Positions 1 to 5,666 of a stretch of DNA of 17,647 bases are shown here, one piece after another. The stretch's first letter is position 1, and each line of letters begins with the position of its first letter. Location: contig CAYNWK010000088.1 of NCBI GenBank assembly GCA_964400875.1, positions 1-17,647 on the forward strand. Direction: 5' to 3'. Under the pieces are notes generated by a model that was not told the DNA's origin, ran no database searches, and was given only the letters and a program-made list of their open reading frames with translations. The DNA comes from CAYNWK01 sp964400875. GTDB taxonomy: Bacteria; Chloroflexota; Anaerolineae; Anaerolineales; UBA4823. The translations under genes were made by a program, and so were the position numbers.

Positions 1-89
1 AGGGCTGAAGCCGCAACGAGCACGGGAAGCAGCAGCCGGAAGGTTCGATCAATCATCCTGGGGTAGGATTTGCTCTTCAAGGCATCCAT
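1..89 (-). CDS. Partial secreted beta-helix-type protein, N-terminus only (leaves window)
   Basis: The first 29 codons of a minus-strand gene that runs off the left edge. The ATG at 89 has an AGGAG seven bases upstream. The translation begins MDALKSKSYPRMIDRTF and continues into a hydrophobic export signal (RLLLPVLVAASAL). This closely matches the start of the complete beta-helix gene at 574-2700 (MDTFGRKSYPRTVHPTF, then RLLLPLLVAAAAL), so the two are tandem paralogues. The rest of the protein is not visible; a beta-helix body is inferred only from the matching N-terminus. The start is too near the window edge to judge full length. Confidence 0.75.
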   Translation of the reverse strand, partial: MDALKSKSYPRMIDRTFRLLLPVLVAASA

Positions 90-157
90 CGTAAACTCCT
101 GGCTATTGATAAGGAAGACTCAACCGTTCAGGGTCAAGCAATGATCTACACCTTAGG

Positions 158-286
158 TTAGTTTTTCACGTCCCTTTCCTCAATAATTGTAACCCAACCA
201 ACGCCGCCGGTCGCGGCTTCCGGCCAGCCCGCCTCATGGTACTCGAGGCGGCCGTTTTCTAAGATGCCCCAGATCGAGTTGTGGGT
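158..286 (-). pseudogene. Remnant resembling the C-terminal tail of the metalloprotease
   Basis: A short open frame ending in a stop at 158 carries GILENGRLEYHEAG, then ATGGVGWVTIIEERDVKN. This resembles the last 37 residues of the metalloprotease at 3459-4652 (GLLKNGKYERET, then TTGGATLIEVIEE) and the end of the broken gene at 3039 (PTGGADFFTVIEERDVNK). The DNA at 160-213 also aligns with 3043-3097, with changes mostly at third codon positions. No start codon or RBS belongs to it: the only ATG in frame (343) lies inside the aldo/keto reductase remnant read in another frame. I interpret it as the 3' end of a lost gene fused to unrelated sequence. It could instead be a short live gene using a non-standard start, but I see no support for that. 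Confidence 0.5.
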
Positions 287-296
287 AGGACTTACT

Positions 297-536
297 TTAT
301 AAAGAGAGCTTATCCAATAGCGCCTGGCCAAGTACGCGTTCATTGTGACCCCTGCCGTAGGCGTTGGCGGGGCCGAAGAAATTTACCCCCAGATTGAGCG
401 CCCAGAGAATCGACCGTAGCGACTCGGCGTCATCCACCTGGCCCTAGCTGGTTGAGTTTGTTTCGGGATGCCGGAGGTCGTGTGTGGGGCCGCCGATGGC
501 TCAGCAGCCCATCCCCAGCGCAGGGAGTACGTGCAG
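297..536 (-). pseudogene. Aldo/keto reductase N-terminal fragment, with two in-frame stops
   Basis: Read without any frameshift from 536 down to a TAA at 297-299, the minus strand gives LHVLPALGMGC*AIGGP, a short diverged stretch, a second stop, then GQVDDAESLRSILWALNLGV, NFFGPANAYGRGHNERVLGQAL. This is the N-terminal third of the aldo/keto reductase fold: the first strand (ALGMGCWAIGG in typical members), the helix before LGVNFFDTA, and the YG(xG)xxE(R)VLG segment. Both stops (TGA and TAG) fall where family members usually carry Trp, so each is one base away from TGG. The catalytic Tyr region is retained, but the expected Asp of the DTA motif is Pro-Ala here, and the rest of the enzyme is absent. 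It is a decayed fragment lying between two beta-helix paralogues. Confidence 0.7.
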
Positions 537-573
537 GGGCGGCGATGCACTCTGCAAGCATCGTCCTTGCGTC

Positions 574-2700
574 TCAGCGGATGAGAAGAGGCAAATAAAG
601 GGGAATTAAGCCCTTTTCAAAAGCGCCGATATCGCAGACCGCCTGGCCGTCCCCATCGCCGTCCGCCGGGCGGGACACACCGCGCTGGTCAGTCGCCGGG
701 CAGGCTAAGACATGTCCAGCATCGATGAGGGGGCTGCCAGCGAGTAAGGCGTAGGTCTGGGTATCACCGCCGTTATCCGTTAGAGGTCCCAACATAGGCT
801 CGATGGGAGTATTAAAATCCCCGATCAGGTCAAAAGGCACGCTGGGCCAGTTGCAGCCGTCGGCAATTCGCACTAGGTTATGCCCCAGGGAATTGATCCC
901 GCCCAGATCGCTGTAGCAATCGGGGCCAAAGACGTTGGAGGTCAGATCCTCGTTCTTCGCCACGATGGTATTGATCAGGGTAGCGATCATGCCGGGATCG
1001 TTGTACAACCCGCCCCCAACCCCTTGATCGATAGAGCCAAAGCCAGCCTGGTTCTCGACGACGGTCACATTGGTTAGATCTACCTCACCATAATTGGCGA
1101 TGCCACCCCCATTGAGCGCCTTATTACCTGATATGGTTGCATTCTCCAAGTGCAGAGGATCAAAGTTAACATAGATTCCGCCACCAGAGATTGCCGACTC
1201 ATTACTGTTGATGGTGCTGTGAGTGATCGTCATCTCGGCAGTGCTATAGATTCCACCCCCTTGAAGCGCGGCCGCATTATCTGCAATCGTGGAATAAGCT
1301 ATGATAGCCCCTTTTGAATCACTGTAGATACACCCTCCCTGCTGACCGGCCGAATTACCGGAAAGCACGCTGCTATTGATCGTCACCGTACCACTGGCGC
1401 CAAGGGCGAAGATACAACCGCCGTCATGAATGGCCGTATTGCTGGTCACCTGGCTTCGCAATAGCAAGAAATCCGTGGCGTACAATGCTCCGCCATCTTC
1501 TGCAACCGTATTCCCCACGAGCATGCTGTCCTCGATTTGGAGTGTACCGGTAACCTCTGACCCGCCACGATAAATTCCACCTCCAAGTTCGCCGCTATTA
1601 TCCTTGATCGTTGAAAACTGGATCTCAGCTGATCCAGGGGAGTAAATCCCGCCGCCCCAACTATCGGCTACATTTTCAATGATTTGACTGGCGTGCAGAA
1701 ACAAGATCCCCTCTCCCAGATTGGCGATCCCGCCTCCTAAATTCGATGCATTATCCACGATGCTGCTATTCGTCACGGTCAGTTCGCCGGTATTGAAGAT
1801 GCCACCGCCCCTGGCGCTGGAATAATTTCCCCTGAACAGATTTTCTAGTGCAGCAACAATGGAGCTGCGGACGGACAACCCACCCCCACGTCCGGGATTT
1901 GCCATATTGCTGATAACCTCATTCCCATTGAGAGAGATCGACCCACCGGAAATATCGATCCCGCCACCATAAGAAACTGGAGTACCACTGGCCGAATTAC
2001 CCACAATGAGATTGCTAGTTAGGGTTGCCTGTGCATTCTCCAACTGGACCCCGCCACCAAAGGCTTCCTGCCCTAATCCATCGCTCAGGTTATCTTCGAT
2101 GCGGTTGCCTTCAAGGGAAGGCGCACCGTTCTGGACCCAAATCCCGCCACCCAGCAAGAAGGCGCGGTTCCCCCTAATTGTGTTATTGATTACCACGGCG
2201 TCGCTGTTAATGACCCGGAGCCCACCGCCGTGGTTGCTTCCCAGGTCGGCCCGCCCGCCGGTGATCTCAAAACCGTCCACGGTTGGCGCTACCAGGCCCG
2301 TATCCCCCGCACTCCCGTGAACGGAGACCACCGAGAAGGTCTCGTCTGCCGGGACAATGGTGCTGGTGAATTGATCCAGGTCGCGCAGGGAAAAAGTCTC
2401 ATTCCAGCCGCCCTGCAGGATCACCGTCTGGCTGATCATCACGTTTTCGTTGTAGACGCCTGCGGCGACAAGGATAGTGTCCCCCGGCTGGGCGAGGTCG
2501 AGCGCTTCCTGGATAGCGTCCTCGCAACCATCCCCGCCGCCGGGCTTAACACAGAAGACCGCCGCTTGGGGACGGAGAGGCGCAGCCCGCACGAATGCCA
2601 CCCAGAGCGCCAGTGCCGCAGCTGCAACGAGGAGGGGAAGCAGCAGCCGGAAAGTTGGATGAACGGTCCTGGGGTAGGATTTTCTCCCGAATGTATCCAT
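574..2700 (-). CDS. Secreted right-handed beta-helix protein with choice-of-anchor Q end
   Basis: A 708-residue exported protein. The start is the ATG at 2700, with AGGAG eight bases upstream; an in-frame TTG one codon earlier is less likely. Residues about 17-42 form a signal peptide (RLLLPLLVAAAALALW). A DAIQEALDLAQPGDTILVAAG segment follows, typical of the first coils of pectate-lyase-like beta-helices. From about residue 150 to 570 there are about sixteen GGG[I/L/V]-type turns (GGGIWVQNG, GGGIANLGE, GGGIYSPG and others), roughly one per coil, alternating with N-rich turns. The end has LTDNGGDTQTYALLAGSPLIDAG and DIGAFE, the marks of the choice-of-anchor Q domain. It closes with LYLPLLIR at the stop. 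It is probably a cell-surface adhesin or polysaccharide-interacting protein; no lyase active site is evident. It is the last intact gene of the minus-strand operon, 56 bp after the membrane protein gene. Confidence 0.9.
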   Translation of the reverse strand: MDTFGRKSYPRTVHPTFRLLLPLLVAAAALALWVAFVRAAPLRPQAAVFCVKPGGGDGCEDAIQEALDLAQPGDTILVAAGVYNENVMISQTVILQGGWNETFSLRDLDQFTSTIVPADETFSVVSVHGSAGDTGLVAPTVDGFEITGGRADLGSNHGGGLRVINSDAVVINNTIRGNRAFLLGGGIWVQNGAPSLEGNRIEDNLSDGLGQEAFGGGVQLENAQATLTSNLIVGNSASGTPVSYGGGIDISGGSISLNGNEVISNMANPGRGGGLSVRSSIVAALENLFRGNYSSARGGGIFNTGELTVTNSSIVDNASNLGGGIANLGEGILFLHASQIIENVADSWGGGIYSPGSAEIQFSTIKDNSGELGGGIYRGGSEVTGTLQIEDSMLVGNTVAEDGGALYATDFLLLRSQVTSNTAIHDGGCIFALGASGTVTINSSVLSGNSAGQQGGCIYSDSKGAIIAYSTIADNAAALQGGGIYSTAEMTITHSTINSNESAISGGGIYVNFDPLHLENATISGNKALNGGGIANYGEVDLTNVTVVENQAGFGSIDQGVGGGLYNDPGMIATLINTIVAKNEDLTSNVFGPDCYSDLGGINSLGHNLVRIADGCNWPSVPFDLIGDFNTPIEPMLGPLTDNGGDTQTYALLAGSPLIDAGHVLACPATDQRGVSRPADGDGDGQAVCDIGAFEKGLIPLYLPLLIR

Positions 2701-2756
2701 CAATAACTCCTGAATATTTTGTAGGTACGAGATTTATGCGTTTACCTTTTCAACGC

Positions 2757-3020
2757 CTATGGAAAGAGCTGGCCTGTGGCTCCCAGATAGGCGCCGTACA
2801 AGGCATTGCCAAGTCCCAATACCAGGCCCAAACTGCACAAACCGATCCCGACGAGAGCCAATGTACGCCGGGACGAATTCCTGGCAAGGATACCCAACAA
2901 GACACCTAACGCGCCAAGGGGCAGGCCGCAAACCGGCAGGAGCCAGGCGCAGACGTTAATGACGCCGATGCCTAAAGAGGCGATGGCCAGATACTCATAA
3001 TACTTTGGGTTCATTTTCAT
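2757..3020 (-). CDS. Small two-helix membrane protein, DUF4190-like
   Basis: An 87-residue protein with a short polar N-terminus (MKMNPKYYEY), a hydrophobic segment with a Gly-rich turn (about residues 11-45), a basic loop (ARNSSRR) and a second hydrophobic segment (about 52-78). The pattern of a Gly/Leu-rich hairpin around G-x-LLGILAR resembles the DUF4190 family of small membrane proteins; this is recognised by pattern only. The ATG at 3020 has GAGGGAG 6-8 bases upstream. It starts 18 bp after the stop of the broken gene at 3039 and lies in the same run of genes, so co-transcription is likely. Function is unknown; it could be an integral membrane partner for the secreted proteins around it. 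Confidence 0.7.
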   Translation of the reverse strand: MKMNPKYYEYLAIASLGIGVINVCAWLLPVCGLPLGALGVLLGILARNSSRRTLALVGIGLCSLGLVLGLGNALYGAYLGATGQLFP

Positions 3021-3085
3021 CGCGCGCTCCCTCTTGGATCATTTATTCACATCCCGTTCTTCAATCACGGTGAAGAAATCGGCGC

Positions 3086-3140
3086 CGCCGGTCGGCGTGC
3101 CGCCGCCCCCTACGGGACCGCTTCTGCAGCGGACACGCAC
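3086..3140. repeat. Left copy of 55-bp duplicate flanking the N gap
   Basis: These 55 bases are identical to 3241-3295 on the other side of the run of N. An identical overlap of exactly 55 bp at a scaffold join is what two contigs sharing a de Bruijn graph k-mer overlap would leave. It is therefore probably an assembly artefact and not a biological direct repeat. Confidence 0.85.
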
Positions 3141-3240
3141 NNNNNNNNNNNNNNNNNNNNNNNNNNNNNNNNNNNNNNNNNNNNNNNNNNNNNNNNNNNN
3201 NNNNNNNNNNNNNNNNNNNNNNNNNNNNNNNNNNNNNNNN
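3141..3240. other. Scaffold gap, 100 N
   Basis: A run of 100 unknown bases between identical 55-bp ends. If the contigs truly overlap, the gap has no real length and the sequence at 3140 continues directly at 3296. Confidence 0.95.
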
Positions 3241-3295
3241 CGCCGGTCGGCGTGCCGCCGCCCCCTACGGGACCGCTTCTGCAGCGGACACGCAC
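3241..3295. repeat. Right copy of 55-bp duplicate flanking the N gap
   Basis: Identical to 3086-3140. See that entry; probably the same genomic bases represented twice. Confidence 0.85.
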
Positions 3296-3458
3296 CGGTG
3301 ACCTCGCCCGGGCTGATTTGGAGCCATGTCAGCGCGCCGGCGTACACCCGTTTGTTGGGACCTTCACCAGGCTGAAATCGACGAGCAGCCACAGCCCCAT
3401 GAAGAAAATCTTTTTGGCGTTCATTTTGGATAACCCCAGAGGGAAGAGTTATCAGAGG

Positions 3459-4652
3459 TCATTTTGGACGGCTTCCCGTGTATTCTTCGATTACTTCTAT
3501 CAATGTGGCGCCCCCCGTCGTAAACGCAGGCTGCCAGGGGACATACGTCTCTCGCTCGTACTTTCCATTCTTCAGTAGCCCCGCCATTGCTGGTGGGATG
3601 ATGCCGAAACTAAGTTGTTCCTGAACGTCCCATTCCGATACTCCACAATTGTTCGTAGAAGTAGACTCATTCACGGCCTTGTCATAGGCATTGGGGAGCT
3701 CAAGCGAGATGAAATCCCCCTGGCGAGTACCTACGGCTTCAAAGGTTTGTACGACCGGCTCGGTGTGTTCCCAGAAAGTCACACGAACCGAACACTCCTC
3801 GATATCGTTTATTTCCAGACGCTGATCGACGGAGTATCTCCCCTCTCCTGCCAATCCTCCCTTCCCATCGTCCAGGGCGAAAACCTCCACATAGGCTCCG
3901 CCTTCAGCGAAACCAATCAGGTTAGGCTCATTGAGCGTACCTTCGATCGAAACTTCAAACCATCCGTGAATGCAGCCGGGCAGATCCAACAGGTTAGCAA
4001 TCAGGTCACCGATCCGGTCGACCAAGTCCTGGTCAATGTTTCGACCCTTAGCCATAAGCGTGCCTTCGCGACCTGGCAGGGGAGGAAAAGACAAGCTGCC
4101 ATTTTCATTTTTTACCGTGTCATAATCATCGCTGAGGCCAAGCAGGTGGCCAGTTTCGTGGGCATACACCAGGGTCGCCGTCCGCCCCCACTTACCGGCC
4201 AACGATTGATTGAAAGGCGTGTCGACATCGGTGTGTTTATCTGGACGGTCTGGTGTGGTTACAAATGCCCTGGTTTTTTCCCTGACGAAAGGCTGATTGA
4301 CAATATCAATTTGATGAGCATTTCCCGAGAATTGCCCATCTTTCGCCAGGGCATCGATTTGCACATCCAGCTGCAGGCGGTAGCATCCCCGGTAGCGCCA
4401 GGAGACCAGCCTCTGGTTCCAGAAGCTCTCGATCCTTTCCTCTAGAAAATCGGCTAACTCCTGGCCTTGATACCGTTGCCCGTCCGCACGGTTGCGCCAG
4501 CGCATCTCAAGAAGCCCGCGTATCTCGATGGGAACAACAAGCTTGATCACCAGGCCATCCCGCACCACCCGTGAGCGGGCTTCCACAGGTTGAGCCCAGC
4601 CAAAAACGAGCAGGTTGATCGCCAACAACAGACAGAAAACGCGCCTCTTCAT
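3459..4652 (-). CDS. Secreted zinc metalloprotease (HExxHxxGxxD, metzincin-like)
   Basis: A 397-residue exported protein. The ATG at 4652 overlaps the upstream lipoprotein stop (ATGA), and MKRRVFCLLLAINLLVFGWA is a signal peptide with likely cleavage near residues 20-26 (AQPVEA). At residues 165-177, HETGHLLGLSDDY supplies the zinc ligands His165 and His169, the catalytic Glu166, and the third ligand Asp175, the HExxHxxGxxD form found in some metzincins. GTLM at 197-200 could be the Met-turn. Residues about 230-300 look like a beta-rich domain (WFEVSIEGTL, GGAYVEVFALDDG). The final 37 residues form a tail also seen in two decayed copies nearby (see 158 and 3039). Eight or more positions are Cys or aromatic-rich, as in exported enzymes. 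Substrate is unknown. Translational coupling to the HEAT-like lipoprotein suggests that the two act together. Confidence 0.85.
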   Translation of the reverse strand: MKRRVFCLLLAINLLVFGWAQPVEARSRVVRDGLVIKLVVPIEIRGLLEMRWRNRADGQRYQGQELADFLEERIESFWNQRLVSWRYRGCYRLQLDVQIDALAKDGQFSGNAHQIDIVNQPFVREKTRAFVTTPDRPDKHTDVDTPFNQSLAGKWGRTATLVYAHETGHLLGLSDDYDTVKNENGSLSFPPLPGREGTLMAKGRNIDQDLVDRIGDLIANLLDLPGCIHGWFEVSIEGTLNEPNLIGFAEGGAYVEVFALDDGKGGLAGEGRYSVDQRLEINDIEECSVRVTFWEHTEPVVQTFEAVGTRQGDFISLELPNAYDKAVNESTSTNNCGVSEWDVQEQLSFGIIPPAMAGLLKNGKYERETYVPWQPAFTTGGATLIEVIEEYTGSRPK

Positions 4653-5326
4653 TGGCCACCCCCCCGATACACGCCCGCGGATTCGTCCCAAAGCAAAGCG
4701 TCCTGATTCTGTTCCCACCAGGCACCCCAGGCCGGTTTGGCCGCCGCAGTGCTGGCGTACTCCTCCGCGCCAATTAAGCCCAAATCTTCATCGGTATACT
4801 GGAAGAGGGTGAAACTGGCCGCCTCCCAGGCTTGCTGTGGGGGATCCCAGTATGCGATAGCCTCCTGCGAGTCCAGCAGGTCGATCAACACCGGGAAGGC
4901 GGCTTTCTCGCCTCGCACGAGCAGCGCCTGGGCCGCCAGCAGCCGCTCGGTAACATCCGGTGACTCCAGAAAGGGCCGCAACGCCTCCTGCGACTCGCCC
5001 GGCTCTGCCGTGCGCGCCAGCACGTAGAGCGCGGCGAAGCGCGCCGCAACGTCCGCTTCGTCGAGATGCTCGAGAGCTTCGCCGCGCGCAGCCCCGAGGT
5101 CATCATCAATAGCAGCCTCGATGGCGGCGAAGTCGGCGTCGACGAGATCGAGGTCCTGTCCGAAGTGGAGGATGACCTCCTGTGGGCTCCCCCGGTTTGG
5201 GCTTCCGGTTGGTTGAGCCTCGCCGCCGCTTTCTCGCGGCGAGTTGGGAGCGTTGCAGGCAAACAAGATCATCGCCGCGAGGATGAGCAAGCCGAGCCGG
5301 GCGGGACCACCCCTATGGTTTTGCAT
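4649..5326 (-). CDS. HEAT-repeat-like lipoprotein
   Basis: A 225-residue protein. The ATG at 5326 is chosen because AAGGAG lies 8 bases upstream and because it places a lipoprotein signal correctly: LGLLILAAMILFAC, with Cys24 in an LFAC lipobox, followed by a low-complexity linker (NAPNSPRESGGEAQPTG). The mature part is alpha-helical with HEAT-like units: ALEHLDEADVAARFAALYVL, LRPFLESPDVTERLLAAQAL and FPVLIDLLDSQEAIAYW. The C-terminal part is Trp-rich (WGAWWEQNQDALLWDE). It is probably anchored on the outer face of the membrane as a protein-interaction scaffold. Its stop overlaps the metalloprotease start by the ATGA arrangement, and the gene before it ends 32 bp upstream. Inferred role: a partner, anchor or inhibitor of the protease. 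Confidence 0.85.
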   Translation of the reverse strand: MQNHRGGPARLGLLILAAMILFACNAPNSPRESGGEAQPTGSPNRGSPQEVILHFGQDLDLVDADFAAIEAAIDDDLGAARGEALEHLDEADVAARFAALYVLARTAEPGESQEALRPFLESPDVTERLLAAQALLVRGEKAAFPVLIDLLDSQEAIAYWDPPQQAWEAASFTLFQYTDEDLGLIGAEEYASTAAAKPAWGAWWEQNQDALLWDESAGVYRGGGQ

Positions 5327-5358
5327 ACGCTGGTCTCCTTCCATCGTTCCGCGGGAAG

Positions 5359-5661
5359 TCAAGGTTCTCTCAACAGTACGGGCAAATAGACGGTTTTGAT
5401 GGACGCCGGAGTGACCCCGGTCGCCCCGGGCCAAAAACCACCCGCAAGCGTGAAATCACTCCCGGTCATCGTCCCGGCAGCGTCCGGCTGCCCGATGGCG
5501 CCGGACAGGGCGAAGGCCCCCCCGCCGGAAGTCCCGCCTCCGCCGTCAATCGAGAACCAATCCAGGGTGAAACCGCCGCCGCTCTGCGCCAGCCCGACGC
5601 CAACGCTAAGCAGGCTGCCGATCACGAGCAATCCCAGGAGAAGAAAAATCCGTATCCGCAT
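5359..5661 (-). CDS. Small secreted Gly/Ser-rich protein with YLPVLLR tail
   Basis: A 100-residue protein with a signal peptide (MRIRIFLLLGLLVIGSLLSV, cleavage near GLAQS). The mature part has two Gly-rich units, FTLDWFSIDGGGGTSGGGAF and ALSGAIGQPDAAGTMTGSDF, ending FTLAGGFWPG. This SGGxFxLxxxIGQPDAG...GGxFxLxGGFW layout is a common but unnamed small exported protein in Anaerolineae, recognised from memory. The C-terminus, TVYLPVLLREP, resembles the tail of the beta-helix protein at 574. The ATG at 5661 is only 5 bp after the upstream stop and has GGGGAGGAG before it, so it is translated from the same message. Function is unknown. Confidence 0.85.
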   Translation of the reverse strand: MRIRIFLLLGLLVIGSLLSVGVGLAQSGGGFTLDWFSIDGGGGTSGGGAFALSGAIGQPDAAGTMTGSDFTLAGGFWPGATGVTPASIKTVYLPVLLREP

Positions 5662-5666
5662 GACTA

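Larger units (their letters stand above)
3039..3424 (-). pseudogene. Broken small exported-protein gene interrupted by the scaffold gap
   Basis: A plausible start is the ATG at 3424, 34 bp after the metalloprotease stop, giving MNAKKIFFMGLWLLVDFSLV, which looks like a signal peptide. That frame stops after 31 codons. A second frame then reads NKRVYAGALTWLQISPGEV, and a third frame gives GPVGGGGTPTGGADFFTVIEERDVNK up to the stop at 3039. Deleting the probably false 155 bases (the N gap plus one copy of the flanking duplicate) does not restore a single frame, so there are either real frameshifts or base errors near the contig ends. The tail matches the C-terminal module also seen at 158 and in the metalloprotease. 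Most likely it is a small secreted protein of that tail family. Whether it is truly dead or only badly assembled cannot be decided here. Confidence 0.5.

Noticed and set aside
297..536. Recoding of TGA/TAG as Trp in the aldo/keto reductase fragment
   Set aside because: Both TGA and TAG would have to be read as Trp, while intact genes in the window use ordinary TGG and ordinary stops. The rest of the gene is missing, so decay explains it better.
574..2700. CRISPR or DNA-level tandem array in the beta-helix gene
   Set aside because: The repeated GGG[I/L/V] coils recur at varying spacing with diverged DNA. They are protein repeats, not identical DNA repeats with spacers.
3086..3295. A true direct repeat flanking a mobile element
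   Set aside because: The only thing between the copies is N, and the copies are exactly 55 bp and identical. An assembly overlap is simpler.
3615..4445. 276-codon open frame on the plus strand, opposite the metalloprotease
   Set aside because: The minus strand here codes for a protein with a signal peptide and a clear zinc motif. The plus-strand frame has no family resemblance and no good ribosome binding site.
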